Source: Opitutaceae bacterium (GTDB lineage Bacteria > Verrucomicrobiota > Verrucomicrobiia > Opitutales > Opitutaceae). Taken from it: a stretch of 52,313 nt of DNA. The notes beneath the pieces are model-generated. The model searched no databases, was not told where the DNA came from, and saw only the letters and a program-made list of their open reading frames with translations. The position numbers and the translations under genes were made by a program. The stretch spans positions 1-52,313 of the forward strand of contig JAPKDW010000003.1 in the NCBI GenBank assembly GCA_028822375.1, given 5' to 3'. Every line of letters starts with the position of its first letter. Position 1 is the first letter of the stretch. Shown one piece after another: positions 36,444 to 45,131 of the stretch.

Positions 36444-37694
36444 ATGAGCGGCGCCTTAAACAAGGAAATCAAGATTCACCGTCTCATGAATCAACGGCGA
36501 GTCGCCTACTCGCTACTGCAACGCTTGCAAACCTTGCTGGAGCCAGGAGCCAATTTTATCCGCGAACTCAATCACCTTTTCAAAAGCCAAGGCAAGTTCG
36601 GTTCCCACGACCGGCGCCTCTATCGCGAGCTCATATACACTTACCTACGCTATCAACCTTGGCTCGATCCCATACGTTCCGATGAGACCGCATTTCTCGA
36701 CGCCCTCATCACTCTCGCCAGCCCAACCCCAGAAGCCTCCGCGCTCTACCCAACTCTCAGCTCCCCGCCAAGCGATCTCCAAGCAACGCAAAACCGTCAC
36801 CACCTCATCGGCAAAAGCGATAATGACCTCCTAGACCTACTCCCTTCTTGGTTTCAATCCCATCTCACCGAAGCGCTCGATTCCAAAAATGCCAAAACGC
36901 TTTTCTCCCGCCCTCCCCTCTGGCTTAGAATCCAACGAGGCGACCCCGATTCGATAATTGAACAACTCCGACAAGCCACCCCTACCCAAGCTACCGATCC
37001 ACAAGCGATTTGGGGCGTGCCGGATGCTCTTCAATGCCCAGCTGACTTGCCTCTCGCGAAAGTCCCGGCATACGAAAACGGCGAAATCGAAATCCAAGAC
37101 ATCAGTTCGCAACTCCTCCTCCAACTCGTACATCCGCAACCCGAAGGTTCCTGGCTCGACGCCTGCGCCGGAGCCGGAGGCAAAACCCTTCAGCTAGCAA
37201 AAATGCTCGGTTCGAATGGCCGTGTCACTGCTTACGATCCACGAGGCAAAGCCCTCGACGAACTCGAAAAGCGCAGCCGTCGCGCCGGGCTTAAGAACAT
37301 TTCTCTCCGCCGAAGTAAACCCGACAGTGGTAGCTACGCCGGCGTCCTCGTCGACGCTCCCTGCTCCGGCTCGGGTACCTGGCGACGCCACCCATTTCTC
37401 ATGCGACAAATCCGCGAAAAAGACATTTTTCAACGCAGCGAAGCCCAATCGAACATTCTCCACTTCTATTCGGAACGCGTCGCTCCCAGCGGCTCACTCG
37501 TTTATTGCACCTGCTCGCTCAGTCGCTATGAAAACGAAGTCGTCGCCGAAAAATTCCTCGAAACGCACCCCGCATTCGAACCCGCCCCACTCGCCAAGAA
37601 CTTCAACCTAGAAGAAACGCATCGCGGCATCACGATCCTCCCCGCCCACCTCGACGGCGACGGCCTCTATATTGCAACCTTTCGACGGAACTAA
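36444..37694 (+). CDS. rsmB: 16S rRNA (cytosine-C5) methyltransferase, RsmB/Fmu family
   Basis: A 416-residue protein. The N-terminal NusB-like part carries YSLLQRLQTLLEPGANFIREL. The Rossmann core has the SAM-binding motif LDACAGAGGKTLQLAKML. The catalytic cysteine motifs are VDAPCSGSGTWRRHP and YCTCSLSRYENE, the Cys pair typical of m5C methyltransferases. The exact target (position 967 in RsmB) is inferred from the fold. Codons are similar to neighbours. Confidence 0.88.
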   Translation: MSGALNKEIKIHRLMNQRRVAYSLLQRLQTLLEPGANFIRELNHLFKSQGKFGSHDRRLYRELIYTYLRYQPWLDPIRSDETAFLDALITLASPTPEASALYPTLSSPPSDLQATQNRHHLIGKSDNDLLDLLPSWFQSHLTEALDSKNAKTLFSRPPLWLRIQRGDPDSIIEQLRQATPTQATDPQAIWGVPDALQCPADLPLAKVPAYENGEIEIQDISSQLLLQLVHPQPEGSWLDACAGAGGKTLQLAKMLGSNGRVTAYDPRGKALDELEKRSRRAGLKNISLRRSKPDSGSYAGVLVDAPCSGSGTWRRHPFLMRQIREKDIFQRSEAQSNILHFYSERVAPSGSLVYCTCSLSRYENEVVAEKFLETHPAFEPAPLAKNFNLEETHRGITILPAHLDGDGLYIATFRRN

Positions 37695-37772
37695 TCCTGT
37701 TCGACCTCCAACTTATTCACAATCCGGTTTTTGTCGTTGCCTGTTCCCGAGGATCGCAGGTGAACTCTTTCC

Positions 37773-38576
37773 GTGGTCGCAGAAATTGATCCCAGAATAA
37801 AACTCTCCGTCTTCGAAGGTCCCCTCGACCTCCTGCTTTTCCTTATACGCAAGCACGAGATCGACATCTACGATATTCCAATCGAACTCGTCCTCGACCA
37901 ATATCTCGAAGTCATCAACAGCATGCAGGAAGTAAAGCTGGAGATAGCTGGCGATTTTTTCGTGTTGGCCGCCTCTTTGATGGAAATCAAAAGCCGCCTC
38001 CTCTTGCCAAAGCAGCAACGGAGCCACTCGGATGACGAACACGACGACGACGATCTCGATCCACGCTGGGAGCTCGTCCACCAACTTCTCGAATACAAGA
38101 AATTCAAAGAAGCAGCCGACGCTCTCGACGAACTCTCCGACCACGCCGCGCTCAGCCTGACCCGCGATTACCATTCCGTTAACAAAGCCGAAGGCCCCAT
38201 TCGACCCCTCAAACCCGAGGACAAGCTTACTGTTTGGAATTCCTTCAACATCGTCCTTCGCCGACTCTCCGAAAAGCTCGTTCTCGGCGAAATCCAAGAC
38301 GACGCGACCACCGTCGTCGACCAAATGGAAATGCTCATCACGAAGATTCAGACTGAGCCGCATTTCAATTTCTCTGAGCTTTTCCCCGGCAAATGCAGCC
38401 TCAAGCTACTCGTAGTCACGTTTATAGCTATTCTCGAACTCACTCGCCTCAAACGACTTAAGATCCGACAAAACAAAGCGTTCTCCGATTTTGTCGTGAC
38501 CCGAGTCGATGAAGCTGCTTCAGTAGAAGATCCAGAATCGCCTGATGAAAAGGAGCTTGAACCCAGCTTTATTTAA
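37773..38576 (+). CDS. scpA: Segregation and condensation protein A (kleisin)
   Basis: A 267-residue protein starting GTG at 37773. The N-terminal helix KLSVFEGPLDLLLFLIRKHEIDIYDIPI is the diagnostic ScpA opening. The middle is acidic (HDDDDLDPRWELVHQLLEY), and the C-terminal winged-helix region ends near VTFIAILELTRLKRLKIRQ. It links SMC heads and ScpB for chromosome segregation. ScpB and SMC genes are not in the window. Confidence 0.93.
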   Translation: MVAEIDPRIKLSVFEGPLDLLLFLIRKHEIDIYDIPIELVLDQYLEVINSMQEVKLEIAGDFFVLAASLMEIKSRLLLPKQQRSHSDDEHDDDDLDPRWELVHQLLEYKKFKEAADALDELSDHAALSLTRDYHSVNKAEGPIRPLKPEDKLTVWNSFNIVLRRLSEKLVLGEIQDDATTVVDQMEMLITKIQTEPHFNFSELFPGKCSLKLLVVTFIAILELTRLKRLKIRQNKAFSDFVVTRVDEAASVEDPESPDEKELEPSFI

Positions 38577-38591
38577 ATCAGTTTGGGGACC

Positions 38592-38834
38592 GTGCAAGAA
38601 TCAGAGTCAAAGAGAGCTCATCTCCTCGGAATCGGACTAGACAACGAAGACGGACACAAACGAATCACCCAAGCAGAACAGTTCTCCATCGTGGGCGGTT
38701 CTGAGGAAACCCACGGGCGAATGACCGAAACTGTCGTGAAAACGTTCGAAGATATCAAACGAGATGGAAAATCTCTAGCCACAGTCGAGCCCAAGCAACT
38801 CTCCGATTTGCTAGACAAGAACCGACCTTCTTAA
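38592..38834 (+). CDS. Conserved small acidic protein of unknown function
   Basis: An 80-residue soluble protein, start GTG 38592 (TTG 38583 is an alternative, adding three residues). There are no hydrophobic helices; the composition is charged. Blocks LLGIGLDNEDGHKRIT, SIVGGSEETHGRMTETVVKTFEDIKRDGK and TVEPKQLSDLLDKN look like conserved protein. It resembles, from memory, short proteins in other Verrucomicrobia, but no function is known. It sits 15 bases after scpA in the same run. Confidence 0.7.
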   Translation: MQESESKRAHLLGIGLDNEDGHKRITQAEQFSIVGGSEETHGRMTETVVKTFEDIKRDGKSLATVEPKQLSDLLDKNRPS

Positions 38835-38862
38835 AACCATTGGTCCAATCCTAAACGAACCC

Positions 38863-39138
38863 ATGTCCACTACGCCTTCACCGTTCGAATCCGATTCGAA
38901 ACGCTCTCCATTAAAACTGGAGCGGCCAGCCGAAGGCAACGAATTGGTAATCGAAACAGGCGACTCCGAAGACGAAGACGAAATTATCCTTGCAAGCAAT
39001 GCAGACGGCGGTTCGTTGACATTACTCGAAGAATATTCCATCAGAGAAAACAACAGCGGCAAATGGGCCGCGATCATGGCATTCGGATGCGCAGCAACTT
39101 CGCTCGCATTCGCATACATGATCTATTCAACGCTATAA
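38863..39138 (+). CDS. Small membrane-anchored hypothetical protein
   Basis: A 91-residue protein, with an N-terminal 60 residues rich in Ser, Pro, Glu and Asp ([17 protein letters not shown]) and one C-terminal transmembrane helix ([24 protein letters not shown]). The tail-anchored layout would leave the acidic part in the cytoplasm. It is 4 bases before trxA, so it is likely co-translated. No family is recognised. Confidence 0.7.
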   Translation: MSTTPSPFESDSKRSPLKLERPAEGNELVIETGDSEDEDEIILASNADGGSLTLLEEYSIRENNSGKWAAIMAFGCAATSLAFAYMIYSTL

Positions 39139-39142
39139 TATC

Positions 39143-39466
39143 ATGGCAGACATCATCACGCTAAACGAACAAACCTTCAAAGATACTATCAGCGGATCAG
39201 ACGTACCCGTGCTCGTCGACTTCTGGGCTCCCTGGTGCGGACCCTGTAAAGCAATTGCTCCGATCCTCGAAGAGCTCTCAACCGAGCTCGACGGCAAGGT
39301 GCAAATCTCGAAGGTTAACGTCGACGAAAACGGCTCAATCGCCGCCGAGTACAATATTCGCGCGATTCCAACGCTCCTCCTTTTCAAAGGCGGACAACTC
39401 GCTGATCAATACGTCGGCATGGTTGGAAAAGACGACCTCAAAGCGAAACTCGAAGCCCACGCGTAA
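39143..39466 (+). CDS. trxA: Thioredoxin
   Basis: A 107-residue thioredoxin with the active site WCGPC at residues 31-35, the cis-proline motif [11 protein letters not shown] and the VDVDEN-like strand ([17 protein letters not shown]). It reduces protein disulfides in the cytoplasm using thioredoxin reductase. It closes the lptD-to-trxA run and is followed by a strong terminator. Confidence 0.97.
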   Translation: MADIITLNEQTFKDTISGSDVPVLVDFWAPWCGPCKAIAPILEELSTELDGKVQISKVNVDENGSIAAEYNIRAIPTLLLFKGGQLADQYVGMVGKDDLKAKLEAHA

Positions 39467-39492
39467 GCCCAGCCTCGAACAAAAACTTTCCA

Positions 39493-39522
39493 AGCCTTCC
39501 GCAAATCGCGGAAGGCTTTTTT
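39493..39522 (+). terminator. Intrinsic terminator of trxA
   Basis: AGCCTTCCGC (39493-39502) pairs perfectly with GCGGAAGGCT (39508-39517) over a five-base loop, followed by a T run to 39522. It is 26 bases after the trxA stop and closes the plus-strand run that starts with lptD. Confidence 0.93.
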
Positions 39523-39593
39523 GGGGAATTAGTGATGGGTGGCGGCTGATCTCACGTCTTCGCTACACTACGCCGACGCAGGCCGAGCGGCCA

Positions 39594-40484
39594 TCACCCC
39601 GACAAAGCGATTCCCAACGCAAGTAAAGCGCTGAACACCAGCAAGAGTTTCGCCGAACGAGCCAGCAAGCCATTCAGAGCGGCTCCTTCGGTTTCACGTA
39701 AATCCACGATCAATTTCGTTCCCATCGGAATCGTTAGTAAGGCCAGGCACGCCCAAAGCGACTGCGTCAATCCCACGTAAACACTAAGGCTAAAATAAGC
39801 GCCGATCAATTGCCACGTATACTGGGAACGAGCAAAACCTCTCCCAAAGCGCACCACCAAAGTGCGTTTACCCGCGACTTCATCCGTTTCTTTGTCGCGA
39901 TAGTTATTTACCACGAGAATATTATTGGCCAGCAGCCCCAGCGGCAATCCGAGCAAATACGTATTCCACGACAATTCGCCTACGATAACATAGTAGGTTC
40001 CCATCGTAGCGACCAAGCCGAAGAATCCAATTACGAACACGTCCCCAAGACCGTGATACGCCAATGGATACGGGCCTCCCGTGTATGCATATCCAAAAAC
40101 AATCGCCAGCACTCCGACAATCAACATCTCGCTCCCTCGGTAGGCGACCATACTCAAACCGACAACAAAGGCCAAAACAAATAGACTAATCGCCACCCTA
40201 AACATCGTTTCCGGCGCGATCTTTCCGCTCGCGACCAAACGTTCCGGACCAAGTCGATCCTCAGTGTCCGCCCCTCGCTTAAAATCGAAATAGTCGTTAG
40301 CCAAATTCGTCGCGATTTGTACGAACAGCGCGAATGCCATGCAAATAAACACGGGCCACGCTTCGATAAGTCCGCTTCGCGAAGCCTCCGCCGTCCCAAC
40401 CAAAACAGGAGCAATCGCGGCAGGAAGGGTTTTCGGTCTCGCTGCAGCGATCCAGTTGGTCAGCGATCCGGTATCAAAACTCAT
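39594..40484 (-). CDS. menA: 1,4-dihydroxy-2-naphthoate polyprenyltransferase
   Basis: A 296-residue polytopic UbiA-superfamily enzyme with about eight to nine helices. The two Asp-rich prenyl-diphosphate/Mg sites are NDYFDFKRGAD and NNYRDKETDEVAGKRT. The opening ARPKTLPAAIAPVLVGTA and GYAYTGGPYPLAYHGLGD are typical of MenA. It attaches the isoprenoid tail in menaquinone synthesis at the inner membrane. No other men genes are nearby. Confidence 0.93.
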   Translation of the reverse strand: MSFDTGSLTNWIAAARPKTLPAAIAPVLVGTAEASRSGLIEAWPVFICMAFALFVQIATNLANDYFDFKRGADTEDRLGPERLVASGKIAPETMFRVAISLFVLAFVVGLSMVAYRGSEMLIVGVLAIVFGYAYTGGPYPLAYHGLGDVFVIGFFGLVATMGTYYVIVGELSWNTYLLGLPLGLLANNILVVNNYRDKETDEVAGKRTLVVRFGRGFARSQYTWQLIGAYFSLSVYVGLTQSLWACLALLTIPMGTKLIVDLRETEGAALNGLLARSAKLLLVFSALLALGIALSG

Positions 40485-40619
40485 ACTTCAAATCGATTCG
40501 AAAGAGTTTCCCACGAACGATAATCGAGCAAAGCTAAAGCCAATGAAAACCGGAAGCAAAAAACGCGTCCAAAAGTCAAAAGGCGCACAGTTTTTTTTCA
40601 CCCAGGCAAAATGCCTGCC

Positions 40620-41960
40620 CTACTGAATCCGGCGGGTTTCGAGATAAAAGCGCTTCTCTTCAGCTTCTCCCATCGAAAAAGTCTTTCTCGGCAACGCTCC
40701 ATCAAGCACCACGGTCTTGAACAACGCGCTCTTCCCGATCACCGGTAAAAAGAACCCAATATTTCCTAGCTTCGAACCGAGATCGACGACCACGTCCTCG
40801 CCATGAATGTAATCCACGATCGAGTTCTTACCTTCGAGATAAGAATTGATGAACGCTTGCAGGTTCCCGACCTCCAAATTGCGGCTCGGGTTACTCAATC
40901 GAATGATGCCGTATTCAGCTCCACTCACGAATGCTAACAAATGCTCGCCATCCACGTCTCCCAAAGACGCCAAGCGTTCCTTTGTCGACCCCAAACTCTC
41001 AAAACGTTCGATCGCAACTGACGAACCCTCAGCTTCGAAGAACTGACTGAACTTCTCTTTCAAATCCTCAGCATCAATATCGAAAACCACACGGTGAATC
41101 GGTTCGAACTCCAAACCTTCGTCGTGCACATTCATCAATTCGACCAATGCGTAACGCGCAGGATTATCCATCACCGAAACGGGATCGCCTGACTTGGATT
41201 TCAAATCTTCCCAAATGTTCTTAGCCGTCGCGAGCGAGTGATTACCATCGCCCATCGCAAAAAGCAAAACGCCCTTATCCGAAACGCCGTACTTCGCATT
41301 GAAGACCTCTTGATTGCTCAAAACGCTCAACGATTCGAATACGCTCGCGATGTCCTCATCAGAATCGACACGCCAGCCTTTCACATGACCGCCTTTGGCC
41401 ATCAATTCGAAATCGTACAAAGGATCTAGTTCCTTTTCGAAAAGCGGTTCGATCACGGTTCGTTCGGGGTCGTCAATTAGTACCATGATGTGAGGCAGTT
41501 CGATCTTCGCGTTTTCGCGAATCTTAACCCGCGGCGGGAGGCGATCTTCAATGGTGCCCTCGGTCGCGCGAATGAGGCTTTGAGAACCGATCTTATAGTC
41601 ATACTTCTCCAAATCCAAAGCGACGACGATTCCTTTTCTGGATTCAGCGTGACTCGTTTTGCGATCCAGCAATATGAACCCAGGTCCCTGCTCTTCCAAG
41701 ACGCCCTGCTCGAGGTATTCCTCCATCGCGGCATTGATTCGCCCAATGCGTTCATCCCCGTCGGTCTCTTCGAGATAAACTTCAGGAAACACTGCGTTCA
41801 GAGTAGAAGGACATCCTTTTACCAAAGATTCCACTTCCGCCCAATACTCCGGCTGCGAAGTATACTGATCGCAAGCCACGACAGCCCACTTGTTCAAATC
41901 CACTCCCTTACGAGGAAGCAAAATGTTGGGTACGTTCAGACCGATGTCTTCTCTATCCAT
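40620..41960 (-). CDS. DUF1015 family protein
   Basis: A 446-residue soluble protein. WAVVACDQYTSQPEYW at the start, the acidic ALDLEKYDY, the mid-region HIMVLIDDPERT, and FAMGDGNHSLATAKNIWED near the middle are hallmark DUF1015 blocks. Archaeal relatives include the ADP-dependent serine kinase SerK, so a kinase-like role is possible but unproven. It starts at ATG 41960 and is not tightly linked to neighbours. Confidence 0.85.
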   Translation of the reverse strand: MDREDIGLNVPNILLPRKGVDLNKWAVVACDQYTSQPEYWAEVESLVKGCPSTLNAVFPEVYLEETDGDERIGRINAAMEEYLEQGVLEEQGPGFILLDRKTSHAESRKGIVVALDLEKYDYKIGSQSLIRATEGTIEDRLPPRVKIRENAKIELPHIMVLIDDPERTVIEPLFEKELDPLYDFELMAKGGHVKGWRVDSDEDIASVFESLSVLSNQEVFNAKYGVSDKGVLLFAMGDGNHSLATAKNIWEDLKSKSGDPVSVMDNPARYALVELMNVHDEGLEFEPIHRVVFDIDAEDLKEKFSQFFEAEGSSVAIERFESLGSTKERLASLGDVDGEHLLAFVSGAEYGIIRLSNPSRNLEVGNLQAFINSYLEGKNSIVDYIHGEDVVVDLGSKLGNIGFFLPVIGKSALFKTVVLDGALPRKTFSMGEAEEKRFYLETRRIQ

Positions 41961-41991
41961 GTTCTAGCCCTATTCTGAAAATTGCTGGTCG

Positions 41992-42033
41992 AAAAAAAAG
42001 GCAATCTGAGTCAAAAAACTCATATTGCCTTTA
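41992..42033 (-). terminator. Intrinsic terminator of the rpmE2-rpmJ2 operon
   Basis: On minus the stem AAAGGCAAT...ATTGCC with an inner GAGT/ACTC pair encloses a T-rich loop, and is followed by a run of eight T (41992-41999). It lies about 75 bases past the L31 stop. This is a strong hairpin in the right orientation. Confidence 0.9.
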
Positions 42034-42108
42034 TTAAATTGTATCTGCCGAATATTGGAAAATATCCAGCGGCCATCTGTCCTAGCTGCGTTATCGAAAC
42101 GAGAAAGC

Positions 42109-42357
42109 TTAGGAGCGGCGGCGACGAAACTTGTTTTGGAATTTCTCGACGCGGCCAGCCGTATCGACGAAACGCTTTTCGCCCGTGTAAACCGGGTGAG
42201 AGTCCATCGTGATGTCGCGAAATACTTTTACGTAATCAACGCCATCGACGGTGTCCGTCTGCCCTGTCTTAATCGTCGAGCGAGTCAGGAATTTTCTTCC
42301 GGTCGAAACATCGATAAACGCCGCCGGGTGATACTCTGGATGAATGCCTTGTTTCAC
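42109..42357 (-). CDS. rpmE2: 50S ribosomal protein L31 type B
   Basis: An 82-residue protein with GTG start at 42357. MKQGIHPEYHPAAFIDV and PVYTGEKRFVDTAGRVEKFQNKF match bL31 type B. It lacks the CxxC zinc ligands of type A, so it is zinc-independent. It is co-directional with L36, whose stop lies 19 bases upstream. Together they form the same pair as E. coli ykgM-ykgO. Confidence 0.95.
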   Translation of the reverse strand: MKQGIHPEYHPAAFIDVSTGRKFLTRSTIKTGQTDTVDGVDYVKVFRDITMDSHPVYTGEKRFVDTAGRVEKFQNKFRRRRS

Positions 42358-42376
42358 AGTCTAGAAAAGTAGATTT

Positions 42377-42502
42377 TTAGCCCTGGCGCGCTTTGAAGCG
42401 AGGGTTCGTTTTGCAGATCACGTAAATACGTCCTTTGCGACGTACAACTTGACAGTCGGGATGACGCGTCTTTGCGGACTTGAGCGATGAGACAACTTTC
42501 AT
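42377..42502 (-). CDS. rpmJ2: 50S ribosomal protein L36 type B
   Basis: A 41-residue gene identified by reading the minus strand: [40 protein letters not shown], then TAA. The pattern matches bL36 of type B (E. coli YkgO-like), with two cysteines rather than the zinc quartet. It lies just upstream of L31 and ends with the shared operon terminator. Ribosomal proteins this short are easily missed by automatic callers. Confidence 0.93.
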   Translation of the reverse strand: MKVVSSLKSAKTRHPDCQVVRRKGRIYVICKTNPRFKARQG

Positions 42503-42613
42503 AAGGGGCGATAAAAGATACGTCGCTCCACCCCCTGTCAATAACGCTTTTCCCGATTATCGAGTTTTTGGGCCATCAAACGCCGCCCCCGACTAGCTTT
42601 TTCAGTCAAAAAG

Positions 42614-43177
42614 TTAATTCCACTCCGGTAATTCCGGCGCCATCGACATCAAGCCTAGCTCCAAATTAATGTTCATTATCACATGACGCCATAGCTCATC
42701 CCCTTCCAAATGGGTCAAAGCATACCCATCCATATCCGAGACAACCCAGGCATTATCCGATAATTCGCCGGTTAACTGGTCTTTGTCCCAACCGGAATAC
42801 CCGCGAAACGCCCGAAACCGCAAATCAGGATCCTCCAATCGCTTTTCTTGAGCCTTGTTCGGCTCCAAGCCGAAATACAGACGAAACTCGTTAATGATCG
42901 GGTCCACCTTCCAGGCCGCCAAAATAACGCGATCCGTCGCAACAGGCCCTCCTATATATAGAGGCACGTCTTCCAATCCGAAATCGGCAAACGAATCGTC
43001 CACTTCTCCAAGGTTCATTCCCGCGCTCCTATTCACTACCACGCCCACGGAGCCCTCATCTTCATGAGCAGTCATTAACACGACGCTACGCGCGAAATTG
43101 GGATCCCTTAATTGCGGGTGAGCCAGCATCAAGGATCCGGGGATTTCAAATTCGTCGCTATCGCCTTCCTGGAACAT
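42614..43177 (-). CDS. yqgE: YqgE/AlgH family protein (DUF179)
   Basis: A 187-residue protein. The family opening GSLMLAHPQLRDPNFARSVVLM, the motif GVVVNRSAGMNL, YIGGPVATDRV, and RAFRGYSGWDKDQLTGEL near the C-terminus are all present. Its biochemical role is unknown; a link to alginate regulation in Pseudomonas gave the AlgH name. It precedes the ribosomal pair by about 110 bases on the same strand. Confidence 0.88.
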   Translation of the reverse strand: MFQEGDSDEFEIPGSLMLAHPQLRDPNFARSVVLMTAHEDEGSVGVVVNRSAGMNLGEVDDSFADFGLEDVPLYIGGPVATDRVILAAWKVDPIINEFRLYFGLEPNKAQEKRLEDPDLRFRAFRGYSGWDKDQLTGELSDNAWVVSDMDGYALTHLEGDELWRHVIMNINLELGLMSMAPELPEWN

Positions 43178-43307
43178 TTTCGAAATTCAATTCGTTAACC
43201 TCCACAAGAAACCGAGTAGCCCAACGCCGCAACCCAAGAAATGAAAAGGCGCCTTCGCAACCGGATAAAAGATCGACTCCACGCGCTCTGCCAAATTGAT
43301 TTCCTTC

Positions 43308-44063
43308 ATGGCACACCTCGAAGATATCGTTTCATTCTGCGACCAACGCGCTCGGACTCATGAAGTAGCTGACTTCAGCGAAGCGCTCAACGGCCTTCAA
43401 TTCGCGAACAACGGCCAAATCTCAAAAATAGGCGCCGCAGTCGACGCTGGCCTCATTCCGTTTCAACAAGCAATCGACGCAGGAATCGAGCTACTCATCG
43501 TCCACCACGGAATGTTCTGGAACGGCTCCAAACGAATCGTCGGTAGCGAATACGAAAAGATCAAAACCCTCATCGACGGAAATCTCGCTGTCTACTCCTG
43601 CCACCTACCGCTCGACGCCCACACGGAAATCGGTAATGCAGCCTGCCTAGCCCGTGTGATCGATGCCCCCCAGAGCGGAACCTTTCTACCCCACGAAGGC
43701 ACCGACCTCGGATTAATCTGCGAATGGTCCCAAGATCGAGCTAAGCTCAACACCGCGCTCCAATCGAATTTCGGCTCGAAAATAGCCTGCATGGAATTCG
43801 GCTCTGCAGATCCGAGCAAAATCTGTATCGTTACCGGCAGCGGCAACAGCGTAGTCGATCATGTCAAAGCCACTGGAGCCGACACCCTCATCACCGGCGA
43901 GCTTAAGCAACACTTCTACACAATAGCCCAAGAAGAAGGTTTTAATCTCTACGCCTGCGGCCACTACGCCACCGAAACCTTCGGAGTCGACGCGCTCGCT
44001 AAAGAAGCCGCAGCCAAATTTGATATTCCCTACGAGTTCATCAAAACCGATTGCCCCTTATAA
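43308..44063 (+). CDS. Nif3-like dinuclear metal-centre hexameric protein
   Basis: A 251-residue protein from ATG 43308 (the TTG at 43296 adds four residues). Metal ligands fit the family: VHHGMFW, CHLPLDAHTEIG, and the C-terminal CGHYATETFG with His and Glu. NGLQFANNG and GAGSGNS-like VTGSGNSVVDH complete the pattern. Relatives include E. coli YbgI and GTP cyclohydrolase I type 2-like proteins; the substrate is unknown. aroQ follows 66 bases downstream. Confidence 0.88.
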   Translation: MAHLEDIVSFCDQRARTHEVADFSEALNGLQFANNGQISKIGAAVDAGLIPFQQAIDAGIELLIVHHGMFWNGSKRIVGSEYEKIKTLIDGNLAVYSCHLPLDAHTEIGNAACLARVIDAPQSGTFLPHEGTDLGLICEWSQDRAKLNTALQSNFGSKIACMEFGSADPSKICIVTGSGNSVVDHVKATGADTLITGELKQHFYTIAQEEGFNLYACGHYATETFGVDALAKEAAAKFDIPYEFIKTDCPL

Positions 44064-44129
44064 CCCGCCTCTCAGTTTCCTCAATCTTCGCTATTGCTTC
44101 TAACCGAAGCGCTTAGTAGAAAATCACGC

Positions 44130-44552
44130 ATGAAACGTATCGCAGTATTGAACGGTCCAAATTTGAATCGCCTCGGCAAACGCGAGCCAGAAATATACGG
44201 CAAGCGAACGCTCGAAGACTTGGCCAACGATCTGCGTGAAGAATTTCCGAACATCGACTTCGATTTCTACCAATCCAATCACGAAGGAGCGCTCATAGAT
44301 CGAATTTCGCAAATCGCCGAATCGGACTGCCACGGCATCATTTTCAACCCCGGAGCCTTTGCGCACACGAGCGTCGCATTACGCGATGCAATCAGCGGCT
44401 GCGAAATCACGACGATAGAAGTGCACATCAGTAACATTCACGCCCGCGAACGCTTTCGTCACCACTCCCACACTGCTGCAGTATCCAAAGGCGTCATCGC
44501 CGGCCTAGGCCTACAAGGCTACTCCCTAGCTACGCAAGCGCTTCTGGCGTAA
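44130..44552 (+). CDS. aroQ: Type II 3-dehydroquinate dehydratase
   Basis: A 140-residue enzyme from ATG 44130 (a start at 44094 adds 12 unlikely residues). The NGPNLNRLGKREPEIYG opening carries the catalytic Tyr, NPGAFAHTSVALRDAI the His and Ser loop, and EVHISNIHARERFRHHS the second substrate loop. It converts 3-dehydroquinate to 3-dehydroshikimate in aromatic amino-acid synthesis. Other aro genes are not in the window. Confidence 0.95.
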   Translation: MKRIAVLNGPNLNRLGKREPEIYGKRTLEDLANDLREEFPNIDFDFYQSNHEGALIDRISQIAESDCHGIIFNPGAFAHTSVALRDAISGCEITTIEVHISNIHARERFRHHSHTAAVSKGVIAGLGLQGYSLATQALLA

Positions 44553-44633
44553 CGCGCGACAGGATCCCTTAGTCCTAATTAGTTGAATCAGCCCTAGGGC
44601 AATGGGTCATTGGGCAAAAAGCCCCAGCAAGTC

Positions 44634-44716
44634 ATTGTAGGAGCGGGTTTACCCCGCGATTAACCCTAACTACGAAGATCAAGCAGACCATCGCGGGATA
44701 AACCCGCTTCTACAAT
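44634..44716. repeat. REP-like inverted repeat, copy 1
   Basis: A 27-base left arm (44634-44660) and right arm (44690-44716) are inverted with two mismatches, separated by 29 bases. The core on the left reads TGTAGGAGCGGGTTTACCCC. It recurs at 48983-49050. The core resembles Pseudomonas REP sequences from memory (GTGGGAGCGGGCTTGCCCGCGA). Confidence 0.85.
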
Positions 44717-44831
44717 TCCGAGATAAAACAAATCTGGAATTAGGTCCTTCTTATTGCTCCACAACCCACTGTATCAGCAAAATCAGGACAGCCCAATTCC
44801 GCAAAGTCTACCAACCGATTTTCCAAAAGAT

Positions 44832-44856
44832 AAGGGCGGCTGTTTTGCCGCCCTTT
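44832..44856 (-). terminator. Terminator-like hairpin
   Basis: AAGGGCGGC (44832-44840) pairs with GCCGCCCTT around a six-base loop. On minus it is followed by ATCTTTTGGAAAAT, a weak T stretch, and on plus by TTGACG. It may end a minus-strand transcript or protect the downstream end of aroQ read-through. Confidence 0.4.
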
Positions 44857-45131
44857 GACGCTATCATCCCCTGGATAATCTTTCGAGAAGAGCCAGGCAC
44901 CGCGTCTTTTAATCTAATACCAAAACACTACCACAATAGTCCGTTTGGTCAATCCTCAACGACCAAAAAACGTGCGATTATCGACGATTAAGTCACCCCT
45001 ATTAGAGTCTCTGATGAAACCGTTTTCGAGCCGTCACCGAATCTAATAAAAAAGAGAATGCAACTCCCTACCTTCAAGATAGGCCCACACCGCCGAGGCC
45101 CTCAGTCCAACAAATGCCAACAACCGATCCT

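Noticed and set aside
40603-40617. CAGGCA/TGCCTG hairpin after the DUF1015 stop
   Set aside because: On minus it is followed by A, not T, so it is not a convincing intrinsic terminator.
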